From Weizmannia acidilactici (GTDB lineage: Bacteria; Bacillota; Bacilli; Bacillales; Bacillaceae_C), in contig NZ_BKZP01000036.1 in NCBI RefSeq assembly GCF_008974185.1, positions 1 to 32,562 on the forward strand: DNA of 32,562 nt, read 5' to 3'. Numbering within the stretch: position 1 is the stretch's first letter; every line of letters begins with the position of its first letter. The position numbers and the translations under genes are program-made. The notes under the pieces were generated by a model, which saw only the letters and a program-made list of their open reading frames with translations, did not search any database and was not told the origin of the DNA. Of the stretch, positions 16,885 through 25,507 are shown piece by piece.

Positions 16885-16912
16885 TAATTTATGCCGCTCC
16901 ATCCAATCCGGT
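16885..16912 (-). promoter_or_regulatory. Candidate sigma-K promoter of the Hsp20-like gene
   Basis: On the minus strand AC (16912-16911), a 17-base spacer and CATAAATTA (16893-16885) match the sigma-K pattern AC-N16/17-CATAnnnTA. The start codon is 33 bp downstream. An overlapping sigma-A reading (TTGGAT, 16 bases, TAGTAT) is also possible. Confidence 0.4.
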
Positions 16913-17023
16913 GAGGTGATGCAGGCTGTACAGGGCAGGGGAAAATGCGACTGAATCACTATTCATGCAAATTTTTAAAAATTGGAGTTTTTAACTTTAT
17001 CTATTACGTTTACAGTGATAAAA

Positions 17024-17052
17024 TTGTGGTTGTAAGCGTTATAGATTACAAA
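17024..17052 (+). promoter_or_regulatory. odhA promoter with embedded cre-like site
   Basis: TTGTGG (17024-17029) and TACAAA (17047-17052) are 17 bases apart. Between them TGTAAGCGTTATAG (17031-17044) matches the CcpA cre consensus TGWAANCGNTNWCA at 12 of 14 positions. A cre inside the promoter spacer is a typical place for carbon catabolite repression. The remainder of the 308-bp gap (16853-17160) holds only the sigma-K candidate and two CTGTACAG palindromes (16926 and 17096). Confidence 0.45.
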
Positions 17053-17160
17053 ATTCTCTATCGTTACATAATTTCATTATTTCTGTTTGGCCTCACTGTA
17101 CAGCAAATGGAAAACAAATGAAAATGAAAAGGCATAAAGAAGGGCTGGAGGTTTATCAAA

Positions 17161-19998
17161 ATGAGTGCAACAACAGCAAAGGGATTTTGGGAAAGTTTTT
17201 CAGGGCCAAATCTTGGTTATGTCATGGATTTGTATGAACAGTACTTGGAAGATCCGGACAGCGTAGAGGAAGAGGCGAGAAAAGTTTTTGACCAATGGGG
17301 TGCGCCTGCCGTTCCTGAAAGCGGTGAAACAACGCAGGGCCAGGCGGATATCTCTTTCCAACTGCCGGCAAATCCGACGATTTTCAGCAAGATGATCGCT
17401 GCTGTAAAATTGGCGGACAATATCCGCACGTTCGGGCACTTGGCGGCGGATATCAACCCGCTCCATAAGCCTGAGGTGCATGTAAGGCGGATCGAACTGA
17501 ACGAATTTGATTTAACCGAAGAAGATCTGAAAAAAGTGCCAGCATCCTTTATCTGCCCGGATGCGCCAGAAAGGGTGAAAAACGGGCTTGATGCCATTAA
17601 TTATTTGAAAGAAGTCTATACAAAAAAAGTAGCATTCGAATTCGATCACATCCATGAGCTGGAAGAAAAGCACTGGCTGCAAAGGACGGTTGAATCCGGC
17701 AGTTTCTTCCGGAAATTAAGCAAAGAAAAAAAAATCGATATTTTAAAACGGCTAATCAATGTGGAAGGCTTTGAAAAATTTATTCACCGCACCTTTGTCG
17801 GGCAAAAACGCTTCTCGATTGAAGGTTTGGATGCGCTCGTCCCGCTAATGGAGCAAATGATTATTGCCGCGGTCAAATCGGGCGTAAAAACTGTGAATAT
17901 CGGAATGGCGCACAGGGGGCGGCTCAATGTCCTTGCACATATCCTCGAAAAGCCTTATGAACTGATTTTTGCGGAATTTAAACACGCTTCCAATAAAGAT
18001 TTAATTCCTTCAGAAGGGTCCATTGGGATTACGTATGGATGGACAGGTGATGTGAAATATCATCTTGGCGCGGACAGGAAAGGGAGAAACGGCAGCCCGA
18101 TCAGTGCGCGCATCGTGCTGGCGAACAACCCGAGCCACCTGGAAGTTGCAAACCCGGTTGTCGAAGGGTATACACGTGCAGCGCAGGATAACCGGAATAA
18201 AGCAGGTTACCCGGAACAGGACCCTTACCATTCGTTTGCAATTCTCGTCCACGGCGATGCCGCTTTTGCAGGCCAGGGGATTGTCGCTGAAACGCTCAAC
18301 ATGAGCAAGCTGAAAGGTTTTGGGACGGGCGGCACCATCCATATTATTGCCAATAACAATATCGGGTTTACAACAGAAACTTATGATTCCAGATCGACCA
18401 GATATGCTTCTGATCCGGCAAAAGGTTACGAAGTGCCGATCATCCATGTCAATGCGGATGACCCGGAAGCATGTGTACAGGCTGCGCTGTTTGCATATGC
18501 ATACCGTGAACGGTTCCATAAGGATTTCGTCATCGATTTAGTCGGGTACCGCCGCTACGGGCACAACGAAATGGATGAACCGATGGCGACCAACCCAATG
18601 ATGTACAAACTGGTGCATCAACACCCGACAGTCAAGGAGATTTACGGGGAACGTCTCGTAAAAGAAGGCATTGTGACATCCGATGATGTGAAAGAGCTGG
18701 ACAACGCCGTCCAGAAAAAACTGCAGGCCGCTTACGATAAAGTGCCGAACGGCGAAGAAGAACCGGATACGGCAATGGAACCGCCTGAAATCGTCAAAAA
18801 AGGTTATTTGAGCGTTAAAACCGGTGTCCCGGAAGAAGAACTGAGGGAATTGAACACCGAACTGCTTGCTTGGCCGGAAAATTTCCATGTATTTAAAAAA
18901 TTGGCCAGAATTTTAAAACGCCGTGAGCATGTTTTTGACGGCCAGGGGAAAATTGATTGGGCGCATGCCGAAGCATTGGCGTTTGCTTCCATTTTAAAAG
19001 ACGGCGTCCCAATCCGCTTTACCGGCCAAGATACACAGCGTGGCACATTTGCACAGCGGAACCTTGTCCTGCATGATGAAGAAACAGGCGAAGAGTTTAT
19101 CCCGCACCATCATTTGTCCGGTGTCAGCGCATCATTTGCGATTTACAACAGCCCGCTGACAGAAGCCGGCGTTGTAGGGTTTGAATACGGCTACAATGTC
19201 TTTTCGCCGGATACGCTCGTCATTTGGGAAGCGCAATTCGGGGATTTTGCCAATATGGCCCAGGTAATGTTTGACCAGTTTATTTCATCTGGCAGGGCAA
19301 AATGGGGACAGAAATCTGGGCTTGTCATGCTGCTTCCGCACGGATACGAAGGCCAGGGTCCGGAACACTCGAGCGGCAGAACGGAACGCTTTTTGCAGCT
19401 GGCCGCGGAAAACAACTGGACGGTGGCGAATGTTTCGACAGCCGGCCAATATTTCCATATTTTGAGAAGGCAAGCAAAATGGCTGACAAAAGAAGAAATC
19501 CGCCCGCTTGTCCTGATGACGCCGAAGAGCCTGCTCCGCCATCCGCTCGCATCTGTAGAGCCGTCTGTTCTGGCTAACGGTAAATTCCACACGGTGCTGG
19601 AACAGCCGGGCTTGGGAAAAAATGCGGATACGGTGGAAAGAATCATCCTTTGCAGCGGAAAAGTTGCGGTTGATTTGGAAGAAAAAATGAATAGCACAGA
19701 AAAAACCGATTGGCTCCATGTTTTAAGAGTGGAACAAGTTTATCCGTTCCCAGAAGAGGAAATCAAGGCGGTATTTTCACGCTTCAAAAATGTAAAAGAA
19801 ATTGTCTGGCTGCAGGAAGAACCGAAAAATATGGCTTCATGGTTTTATGTTGAACCTTACCTCAGGAAGCTGGCGCCTGAGGGTGCGGAAGTCAAATATA
19901 TCGGCCGGCCGAGAAGATCGAGCCCGTCCGAAGGAGATCCGGTTGTCCATAAAAAAGAACAAAACAGAATTCTTTCTGAAGCAATTACCCGTGCGTAA
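17161..19998 (+). CDS. odhA: 2-oxoglutarate dehydrogenase E1 component
   Basis: OdhA is the thiamine-diphosphate-dependent decarboxylase (E1) of the 2-oxoglutarate dehydrogenase complex in the TCA cycle. The 945-residue length matches B. subtilis OdhA. The N-terminus has the E1 docking-type pattern [20 protein letters not shown]. Active-site motifs include [11 protein letters not shown] (about 248-258) and the ThDP/Mg motif GDAAFAGQG...NNN (365-400). Further motifs are [19 protein letters not shown] and, in the C-terminal pyrimidine-binding domain, [13 protein letters not shown] and [29 protein letters not shown] precedes the ATG. odhB lies 187 bp downstream on the same strand. A cre-like site in its promoter suggests glucose repression. 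Confidence 0.97.
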   Translation: MSATTAKGFWESFSGPNLGYVMDLYEQYLEDPDSVEEEARKVFDQWGAPAVPESGETTQGQADISFQLPANPTIFSKMIAAVKLADNIRTFGHLAADINPLHKPEVHVRRIELNEFDLTEEDLKKVPASFICPDAPERVKNGLDAINYLKEVYTKKVAFEFDHIHELEEKHWLQRTVESGSFFRKLSKEKKIDILKRLINVEGFEKFIHRTFVGQKRFSIEGLDALVPLMEQMIIAAVKSGVKTVNIGMAHRGRLNVLAHILEKPYELIFAEFKHASNKDLIPSEGSIGITYGWTGDVKYHLGADRKGRNGSPISARIVLANNPSHLEVANPVVEGYTRAAQDNRNKAGYPEQDPYHSFAILVHGDAAFAGQGIVAETLNMSKLKGFGTGGTIHIIANNNIGFTTETYDSRSTRYASDPAKGYEVPIIHVNADDPEACVQAALFAYAYRERFHKDFVIDLVGYRRYGHNEMDEPMATNPMMYKLVHQHPTVKEIYGERLVKEGIVTSDDVKELDNAVQKKLQAAYDKVPNGEEEPDTAMEPPEIVKKGYLSVKTGVPEEELRELNTELLAWPENFHVFKKLARILKRREHVFDGQGKIDWAHAEALAFASILKDGVPIRFTGQDTQRGTFAQRNLVLHDEETGEEFIPHHHLSGVSASFAIYNSPLTEAGVVGFEYGYNVFSPDTLVIWEAQFGDFANMAQVMFDQFISSGRAKWGQKSGLVMLLPHGYEGQGPEHSSGRTERFLQLAAENNWTVANVSTAGQYFHILRRQAKWLTKEEIRPLVLMTPKSLLRHPLASVEPSVLANGKFHTVLEQPGLGKNADTVERIILCSGKVAVDLEEKMNSTEKTDWLHVLRVEQVYPFPEEEIKAVFSRFKNVKEIVWLQEEPKNMASWFYVEPYLRKLAPEGAEVKYIGRPRRSSPSEGDPVVHKKEQNRILSEAITRA

Positions 19999-20170
19999 AG
20001 GGAAACCCGCTCCGCGCGCCCACCCGGCGGGCGGGGGCTTCGATATGCACAAAAACTGTATATGTATGAAGGTAGCTTTTCACGGGTGGCCATGGAAATG
20101 CCTGTTATGCCCGGTAAAAGCGAACATATATAAGCTATTTCTTAAAAAATATATAATGGTTAATCATGAA
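19999..20170 (+). other. GC-rich spacer with hairpin between odhA and odhB
   Basis: The gap starts with a GC-rich block (20001-20041) that can fold as CGCCC (20017-20021) with GGGCG (20029-20033), or as CCCGC (20006-20010) with GCGGG (20031-20035). It is not followed by a T-run. The second half is AT-rich and contains TATAAT at 20152-20157 without a clear -35. No gene is supported here. Confidence 0.5.
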
Positions 20171-20185
20171 AGGGAGGACAACGTT

Positions 20186-21445
20186 GTGGCTGAAATTAAA
20201 GTGCCTGAACTAGCAGAATCAATCACGGAGGGAACCATCGCGCAATGGTTGAAACACCCGGGGGACCATGTTGACAAAGGCGAATATATCGTGGAGCTGG
20301 AAACAGATAAAGTAAACGTCGAAGTGATTTCGGAAGAAGAAGGCGTGATCCAGTCCGTTCTGTTTGAAGAAGGGGATACAGTGCAAGTTGGCGATGTCAT
20401 CGCAATAGTCGGAGAAGGGGCAGGGGAAGGCAGCGCGCCGCAAGCTGCCGCACCGCAACCAGAAAAACCGGCGTCTGCGAAAAAAGCAGAACCGGACCGG
20501 CCAGCACCTCAGGCCCAGGAGCCGTCACAGGAAGAGAAAAAGGAACGCCCGATTGCTTCTCCGGCAGCCCGCAAACTGGCCCGGGAAAAAGGCATCGACT
20601 TATCGAAAGTTCCGACTGTTGATCCGCTCGGCAGGGTAAGAAAACAAGATATCGATGTTTACGATCCGTCGGCTAAACCGGGAAAAGCGGCGGAACCGGA
20701 AAAACCGGCGGCTCCCCAAGCAGCTGCACCTCAGGAAACAGGCAAACCGGTTGAAAGGATTCGCATGTCCCGACGCCGCCAAACGATTGCTAAACGCCTT
20801 GTTGAAGTCACGCAGACAACTGCAATGCTGACGACATTCAATGAGATTGACATGACGGCTGTGATGGACTTACGAAAACGCAAAAAAGAGCAGTTTGCTC
20901 AAGAACATGATATCCGCCTCGGCTTTATGTCATTCTTTACGAAAGCCGTTGTCGCGGCATTGAAGAAATATCCGTATGTCAATGCTGAAATCCAGGGCAA
21001 TGAGCTACTGTTGAAAAAATACTATGATATCGGAATTGCAGTATCAACAGATGAAGGGCTCGTCGTGCCGGTTGTCCGCGACTGCGACCGTAAAAACTTT
21101 GCGGAAATTGAAGCCGATATTGCGGCGTTTGCATCGAAAGCGCGCGAAAACAAACTTGCTTTGAGCGATCTGCAGGGCGGAACGTTTACCATTACAAACG
21201 GCGGTGTCTTTGGCTCGTTATTCTCAACGCCGATTATCAACGGTACGCAGGTCGGTATCCTTGGTATGCACAGTATCCAAAAACGCCCGGTTGCCGTGGA
21301 CGGTGAACGGATTGAAATCCGCCCGATGATGTATGTGGCCCTTTCTTACGACCACCGTGTCATTGACGGGAAAGATGCTGTTGGTTTCTTAAAAACGGTA
21401 AAAACTTTGATTGAAAATCCGGAAGACTTGCTGCTCGAATCTTAA
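20186..21445 (+). CDS. odhB: 2-oxoglutarate dehydrogenase E2, dihydrolipoyl succinyltransferase
   Basis: OdhB forms the core of the 2-oxoglutarate dehydrogenase complex and transfers the succinyl group to CoA via lipoamide. The start is a GTG at 20186 with GGGAGG 8 bases upstream; the much longer upstream open frame has no homology to the family. The protein is 419 residues (B. subtilis about 417). The lipoyl domain carries [11 protein letters not shown] with lipoyl Lys about 42. An Ala/Pro/Glu-rich hinge follows, then a peripheral-subunit-binding domain ([20 protein letters not shown]). A second hinge leads to the catalytic domain with [17 protein letters not shown] (His and Asp of the acyltransferase site). 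The terminator directly downstream ends the operon. Confidence 0.96.
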   Translation: MAEIKVPELAESITEGTIAQWLKHPGDHVDKGEYIVELETDKVNVEVISEEEGVIQSVLFEEGDTVQVGDVIAIVGEGAGEGSAPQAAAPQPEKPASAKKAEPDRPAPQAQEPSQEEKKERPIASPAARKLAREKGIDLSKVPTVDPLGRVRKQDIDVYDPSAKPGKAAEPEKPAAPQAAAPQETGKPVERIRMSRRRQTIAKRLVEVTQTTAMLTTFNEIDMTAVMDLRKRKKEQFAQEHDIRLGFMSFFTKAVVAALKKYPYVNAEIQGNELLLKKYYDIGIAVSTDEGLVVPVVRDCDRKNFAEIEADIAAFASKARENKLALSDLQGGTFTITNGGVFGSLFSTPIINGTQVGILGMHSIQKRPVAVDGERIEIRPMMYVALSYDHRVIDGKDAVGFLKTVKTLIENPEDLLLES

Positions 21446-21460
21446 TCCAAATTGAATCAG

Positions 21461-21494
21461 AAAAAGCATCGGTTTTTCCGATGCTTTTTCTTTT
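21461..21494 (+). terminator. Terminator of odhAB
   Basis: AAAAAGCATCGG (21461-21472) and CCGATGCTTTTT (21478-21489) form a perfect 12-bp stem with a TTTTT loop, followed by CTTTT. It also lies 12 bp beyond the dhaS stop codon and could serve that convergent gene. Confidence 0.9.
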
Positions 21495-21505
21495 GGCTGT
21501 TCCGT

Positions 21506-22990
21506 TTATGGATTGGCAATCCAAACGCTTTTGACTTCCGTATAGTTTTCCAAAGCGTATGAACCCATTTCGCGCCCAATGCCTGATTGTTTATAACCGC
21601 CAAAAGGAGAAGCCGCATCAAATACGTTGTAGCAGTTTACCCAGACCGTACCAGCACGGAGGCGGTTCGCGATATAATGTGCATTGGCTACATTTTGCGT
21701 CCAAACGCCTGCAGCTAGCCCGTAATCGCTGTTATTGGCGCGTTCAATTACTTCATCGAGGCTTTCATAAGGCATTGCCGCAATGACCGGGCCAAAAATT
21801 TCTTCTTTTGCAATGGTCATCTCATCACGGACATCGGCAAAAATGGTCGGTTCTACAAAATAGCCTTCTTCACGCGTTTTTTTCCCGCCGGTGACGATTT
21901 CCGCGCCTTCCGCAATCCCTTTTTCAATATAATTCAGCACCCTTTCCTGCTGTTCATCCGAAACAAGCGGCCCCATTTCGGTATCCCGGCTGAGCCCGAA
22001 TCCCTGTTTAATCGATTGGGCATGTGTAGCCATATCGGCGACGACATTGTCAAAATGTTTCTTTTGGATAAAGACGCGCGAACCTGCGCAGCATACCTGG
22101 CCCTGGTTGAACATAACACCGTTCAATGCACCCGGAATGGCTTTCGTTAAGTCCGCATCAGGCAAAATGATATTCGGCGATTTTCCGCCCAACTCAAGCG
22201 TCACCCGTTTTAATGTTTTGGATGCATTGGCCATAATCAGCTTTCCGACTTCCGTGGAACCGGTAAAAGCAATTTTATCCACAAGCGGGTGGTCTACCAA
22301 TGCGGCACCGGCCGTTTCCCCGAAACCCGGTACGATATTGACGACCCCATCCGGGAATCCGGCTTCATCCACGAGCTGCGCCAAATACAGTGCAGACAGC
22401 GGAGTCTGCTCGGCAGGCTTCAATACAATCGTACAGCCTGTTGCGAGTGCTGCGCCCATTTTCCACATGGCCATCAGCAGAGGGAAGTTCCAAGGGATGA
22501 TTTGCCCGACAACCCCAACCGGCTCATGGCGGGTATAGTTAAAGTAAGAGCCGTTTACAGGAATCGTTTGGCCGGTAATCTTTGTTGCCCAGCCTGCATA
22601 ATACCGCATATGCTCGATCGAAAGCGGAATATCCGCGTTTGCCGTTTCGCGGATCGGCTTCCCGTTATCGAGCGTTTCCAGCTGCGCCAAAGCTTCTTTG
22701 TGTTCTTCCATGAGGTCAGCCAATTTGTACATTAACCGGCTTCTTTCTGCAGGATTCATCCGCGACCACGTCCCGTTGTCAAAAGCTTTCCGTGCGGCTT
22801 TTACGGCGCGGTCGATATCCTCTTGATCTGCTTCGTAAACAGTTGCCAGCGTTTCCCCGGTCGCAGGGTTCGGCGTATCAAAAGTTTTACCGGATACGCT
22901 CTCAACAAACTGCCCGTTGATATACATTTTTTTCTTGCCCTGCAGGAATTTCTGAACTCTTTCGTCCAACTGCACGGTTAATTGTTCCAT
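21506..22990 (-). CDS. dhaS: NAD(P)-dependent aldehyde dehydrogenase, DhaS-like
   Basis: This 494-residue cytoplasmic enzyme of the ALDH superfamily oxidises aldehydes to acids with NAD(P)+. Family motifs are complete: [14 protein letters not shown] (Asn of the oxyanion hole), [24 protein letters not shown] (cofactor binding), LELGGKSPN with general base Glu about 266, and GQVCCAGSR with nucleophile Cys about 300. The C-terminal [17 protein letters not shown] is also present. The overall sequence is very close to what I know of B. subtilis DhaS, which gives the symbol; the physiological aldehyde is not evident. A GGAGGGA site precedes the ATG. The promoter is overlaid by a perfect cre, and the leader contains a terminator-like hairpin. 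Confidence 0.92.
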   Translation of the reverse strand: MEQLTVQLDERVQKFLQGKKKMYINGQFVESVSGKTFDTPNPATGETLATVYEADQEDIDRAVKAARKAFDNGTWSRMNPAERSRLMYKLADLMEEHKEALAQLETLDNGKPIRETANADIPLSIEHMRYYAGWATKITGQTIPVNGSYFNYTRHEPVGVVGQIIPWNFPLLMAMWKMGAALATGCTIVLKPAEQTPLSALYLAQLVDEAGFPDGVVNIVPGFGETAGAALVDHPLVDKIAFTGSTEVGKLIMANASKTLKRVTLELGGKSPNIILPDADLTKAIPGALNGVMFNQGQVCCAGSRVFIQKKHFDNVVADMATHAQSIKQGFGLSRDTEMGPLVSDEQQERVLNYIEKGIAEGAEIVTGGKKTREEGYFVEPTIFADVRDEMTIAKEEIFGPVIAAMPYESLDEVIERANNSDYGLAAGVWTQNVANAHYIANRLRAGTVWVNCYNVFDAASPFGGYKQSGIGREMGSYALENYTEVKSVWIANP

Positions 22991-23016
22991 CGCAATCCCT
23001 CCATATAAATTGTTTT

Positions 23017-23049
23017 AAAAAGGCGCAGGGGTATCCCTGTTCCTTTTTT
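23017..23049 (-). promoter_or_regulatory. Terminator-like hairpin in the dhaS leader
   Basis: Outer arms AAAAAGG/CCTTTTTT and inner arms CAGGG/CCCTG enclose a GTAT loop with a 2-by-2 internal mismatch. Read on the minus strand it is a hairpin ending in a T-rich arm. It lies between the dhaS promoter and its ribosome binding site, where it could act as an attenuator. Confidence 0.5.
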
Positions 23050-23106
23050 CTAAAGCTTTTGCGCGTTAAGGGTGCCTTGATATCATGCTGTAAAACCCGC
23101 TAAACT

Positions 23107-23120
23107 TGTCAGCGCTTACA
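23107..23120 (-). promoter_or_regulatory. Perfect CcpA cre site
   Basis: On the minus strand the sequence is TGTAAGCGCTGACA, matching TGWAANCGNTNWCA at all 14 positions. It begins 5 bp downstream of the -10 box of dhaS, so bound CcpA would cover the transcription start. Confidence 0.75.
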
Positions 23121-23125
23121 TAAAT

Positions 23126-23154
23126 ATTCTACTAAAAACGAAAAAAATATGCAA
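23126..23154 (-). promoter_or_regulatory. Sigma-A promoter of dhaS
   Basis: TTGCAT (23154-23149) and TAGAAT (23131-23126) are 17 bases apart on the minus strand. The expected start site is near 23119 and the leader is about 130 bases. Confidence 0.65.
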
Positions 23155-23367
23155 TACAAATATTTCGAAAATTTAAACCGTATTAAGTGAAAAAACGAGT
23201 ATTTCCGACAAAAACTACTATTTATTAATTGCACAACATCCTGTTATTTATTTTGTCTGCTTTGGTATAAATATACGCATAAAGGAAGACAATATGGCGG
23301 ATTAAATGAATATTTATACGTTGTATAATTATTTTCTAATAAAAATCAATATTTTTATCTTTTTATT

Positions 23368-23396
23368 TTGCTAATATCATATTATAATAATATACA
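23368..23396 (+). promoter_or_regulatory. Candidate sigma-A promoter of rok
   Basis: TTGCTA (23368-23373) and TATACA (23391-23396) have a 17-base spacer inside an extremely AT-rich stretch. The expected start is about 20 bases before the GAGGGG ribosome binding site. Several other AT-rich -10 choices exist nearby. Confidence 0.4.
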
Positions 23397-23434
23397 TAAT
23401 TTTTTTCTATTTTTTGAGAAGTGAGGGGTTGAAG

Positions 23435-24094
23435 TTGACGATAAATGAGAGAATGGCGCTCAAAATCCGGCTCGATCAGCTGGAAGACGCTGAAGTCCGG
23501 GTGTTGCAAGAGTTCCGTAATGAAAGAGAGTGTATTTTCAAAAGATTAAGGGAGCTGGATGAAAAAGAAGAGCAAATGTTAAAAGAAGCGCCAAATCAGC
23601 TGCCGCCTGAATATATACCCTTCAATCCGCCTTTGTCCGCCTCATTGGAAACATACGACGGGCAGATTTTCCACAGGGAACGGAAGGTGCGTAAATCCCG
23701 GCCGTCGAGAAGAAGCAAATCAAGTAAAATGAGGGAAGAAGCGATCCGAATTTTAAAAGAGAAGCCGGGACCGATCAGGGGGGCTGAATTGAAGCGGATG
23801 ATCGAAGAAAAAACGGGTTTTAAAATTGCAAACATGACTTCTTTCATGAAAACCGTCGAAAAAATTGAGCCGCGTATCTGCAAACCGGAAAGGGGCTTAT
23901 ACCAGTTCGTTGAGGCTGCGGTATCCGGGGACAAGCCTGCGGAGGAATCAGTGGAACAGCAAACGATACAAACAGGGGAGCCGGTGGATACCGTAGAACA
24001 GCAAAGCACTCCGGAGGAAAAAATAGAGGAACTCGCAGAGCAGCATACCGGCCAGGCGGAAGAAATATTTCTCCTTGAGCACGATAGAGTATAA
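23435..24094 (+). CDS. rok: Rok-like nucleoid-associated transcriptional silencer with extended tail
   Basis: Rok in B. subtilis coats AT-rich and foreign DNA and represses comK and other genes. This 219-residue protein aligns by eye with Rok at both ends. Residues 4-42 (NERMALKIRLDQLEDAEVRV and the following ERE...RLRELD) match Rok's N-terminal coiled-coil oligomerisation region. Residues about 97-158 (SSKMREEAIRILKEK, GAELKRMIEEKTGFKIANMT, SFMKTVEKIEP..CKPERGLYQF) match its winged-helix DNA-binding domain. Between them is a basic RERKVRKSRPSRRSK linker. After residue 160 it has an acidic Glu/Gln tail not found in B. subtilis Rok, with VEQQT, VEQQS and AEQHT at 173, 187 and 201 (period 14). 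The start is a TTG at 23435 with GAGGGG 6 bases upstream; TTGs at 23414 and 23429 lie before or on the site. Confidence 0.85.
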   Translation: MTINERMALKIRLDQLEDAEVRVLQEFRNERECIFKRLRELDEKEEQMLKEAPNQLPPEYIPFNPPLSASLETYDGQIFHRERKVRKSRPSRRSKSSKMREEAIRILKEKPGPIRGAELKRMIEEKTGFKIANMTSFMKTVEKIEPRICKPERGLYQFVEAAVSGDKPAEESVEQQTIQTGEPVDTVEQQSTPEEKIEELAEQHTGQAEEIFLLEHDRV

Positions 24095-24124
24095 AAAGAA
24101 CGAACGCACGGTTCGTTCTTTTTT
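24093..24124. terminator. Bidirectional terminator between rok and yidC
   Basis: AAAAAGAACGAAC (24093-24105) and GTTCGTTCTTTTT (24111-24123) form a perfect 13-bp stem with a 5-base loop. It has A/T tails on both sides and serves both convergent genes. Confidence 0.92.
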
Positions 24125-24127
24125 GCA

Positions 24128-24913
24128 TTAAGATTTTGCAGTTGAATTTTCTTTAGGATGCCGGGGTTGGTAAAGTTTTTTCGCCAGCAGCGTCTGCCCG
24201 CACAAAAACAGCCCGCCGACCGTCCAATAAAGCGGAAGGACTGCCGGTGCCGTAAATGAAACGAACAGGATCATTACCGGCGACAAGAGCATCATATATC
24301 TCATTTGCTTTTTCTGTTCTTCCGGAATTCCGATCATCGAAATCTGGGCTTGTACCAAATAAATCACACCCGCCAAAATGGCCATCGGGATATCCGCCTT
24401 CCCAAGGCTGAACCAAAGAAAAGAGTGGCTGGCAATTTCTTTTGAACCCCGGATCGCGTAATAGAATCCCATCAAAATCGGCATTTGGATTAAAATCGGC
24501 AGGCAGCCCATGTTCATCGGGTTGACGCCGTGCTTTTGGTATAATAGCATCATTTCCTGCTGCAACTTGGCCTGTTCTTCTTTCGATTTGGCCGCTTTAA
24601 TCTTCGTTTGCAGTTTATCCATTTCCGGCTTTAGTTTTTTCATTTTTTCCTGCATTTGCTGCTGGTTTTTGTACGTATGCATTGTTAACGGCATTAAAAT
24701 TAAACGGATGATCAATGTTAAAATGATAATGGCGATGCCATAGTCTCCGTTAAACAGGTGGGCGGTTGCTTTGATGACAACCGCAAACGGGCTCACAAAA
24801 TAGTGATGGAAAAACCCGTTATTGTTCGTGCCGACGTTTGCTGAGCTTGAGCATGCGCTTAAAATAAGCAGCAAGCCGGACATGATAAAAGTTAAACTGA
24901 AAAATCTTTTCAT
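24128..24913 (-). CDS. yidC: Membrane protein insertase YidC, YqjG/YidC2-like lipoprotein
   Basis: YidC/Oxa1-type insertases place proteins in the cytoplasmic membrane, alone or with Sec. The ATG at 24913 follows a near-perfect AAGGAGG site. The 261-residue product has a lipoprotein signal with lipobox LSAC (Cys about 21) and about five membrane segments. The hydrophilic-groove arginine is in LIIRLILMPL (about 70). A basic cytoplasmic hairpin (KKLKPEMDKLQTKIKAAKSK) follows, then the GVNPMNMGCLPILIQMPILMGFYYAI core. Stretches such as GFFHHY and EIASHSFLWFSLGKADI resemble B. subtilis YqjG (YidC2) more than SpoIIIJ. In B. subtilis yqjG is induced through MifM; I see no MifM-like leader ORF here. 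Confidence 0.94.
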   Translation of the reverse strand: MKRFFSLTFIMSGLLLILSACSSSANVGTNNNGFFHHYFVSPFAVVIKATAHLFNGDYGIAIIILTLIIRLILMPLTMHTYKNQQQMQEKMKKLKPEMDKLQTKIKAAKSKEEQAKLQQEMMLLYQKHGVNPMNMGCLPILIQMPILMGFYYAIRGSKEIASHSFLWFSLGKADIPMAILAGVIYLVQAQISMIGIPEEQKKQMRYMMLLSPVMILFVSFTAPAVLPLYWTVGGLFLCGQTLLAKKLYQPRHPKENSTAKS

Positions 24914-24965
24914 AGCATATCCTCCTTCAGTATGTTGCGCTGATCCTGCCGTGATGCTTTTCATG

Positions 24966-25229
24966 TCAACCGGCATCAGGATCTTCAGAAGGATATGTCC
25001 GTATTCTGACACAACTGATCATCCAAATAATGGCAGAGTGAGTGCGGTAGTCCGCTGCAGCAATGTTCCGAACCGTAAAGTCCGCCACCATTCCGGCGGG
25101 TTTCGCCTCAAAATAAGCGGGCTGCCTAACAATCAGGCGGCTGATATAAAGAAAACCGGCCGTCAATACAAGAAATGAAAGCGTGCAGATGGTTGGATCA
25201 TTTATAAAGTCAATCAAGTTTTGGATCAA
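24966..25229 (-). CDS. Unrecognised small membrane ORF
   Basis: This open frame of 87 codons begins at a TTG at 25229 with only a weak GAGTG upstream. It has one hydrophobic segment (residues about 15-34, TLSFLVLTAGFLYISRLIV) and a hydrophilic C-terminal half without motifs I know. Codon choice looks coding-like. It overlaps the end of the next upstream ORF by 20 bases in another frame and ends 52 bp before yidC on the same strand. It may be a small operon member or an accidental frame. Confidence 0.3.
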   Translation of the reverse strand: MIQNLIDFINDPTICTLSFLVLTAGFLYISRLIVRQPAYFEAKPAGMVADFTVRNIAAADYRTHSAIIWMISCVRIRTYPSEDPDAG

Positions 25230-25491
25230 TGATTTTCACTCGCTTTAAAGGTATCAGTACAAAGTATATTTGAATTCCTTGTTTTTTACAATCCGTAATC
25301 ATTATTTCACCAAATGCGCTTTTATTCATGATAATCGATATTGGAAAAAGGCTTGTTTGCTCTTCATGCTGCCGGATAAAAGAATACCGCTGTTGGAATC
25401 CGCCGAAAAAACGATTCAACACATGAAAAGTGGCATGTATGCCGGTTGTGTCATCCCACCGCTTTTCATAATCTGTATTAAGATTTAACAA
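25210..25491 (-). CDS. Unrecognised 93-residue ORF downstream of the YitT-family gene
   Basis: This frame opens with a TTG at 25491, 16 bp after the stop of the YitT-family gene, without a Shine-Dalgarno. Translation would need coupling to the upstream gene. The product is soluble, with aromatic-rich HATFHVLNRFFGGFQQRYSF and a C-terminal FGEIMITDCKKQGIQIYFVLIPL. I do not recognise the family. Codon use is coding-like, and the lack of a start signal suggests either a coupled gene or the remnant of a longer one. Confidence 0.3.
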   Translation of the reverse strand: MLNLNTDYEKRWDDTTGIHATFHVLNRFFGGFQQRYSFIRQHEEQTSLFPISIIMNKSAFGEIMITDCKKQGIQIYFVLIPLKRVKIIDPKLD

Positions 25492-25507
25492 CTGCTTTTT
25501 ATTGCGG

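Noticed and set aside
19802-20185. Long upstream extension of the odhB frame
   Set aside because: It overlaps the end of odhA in another frame and shows no lipoyl-domain sequence. The GTG at 20186 with GGGAGG fits the family start.
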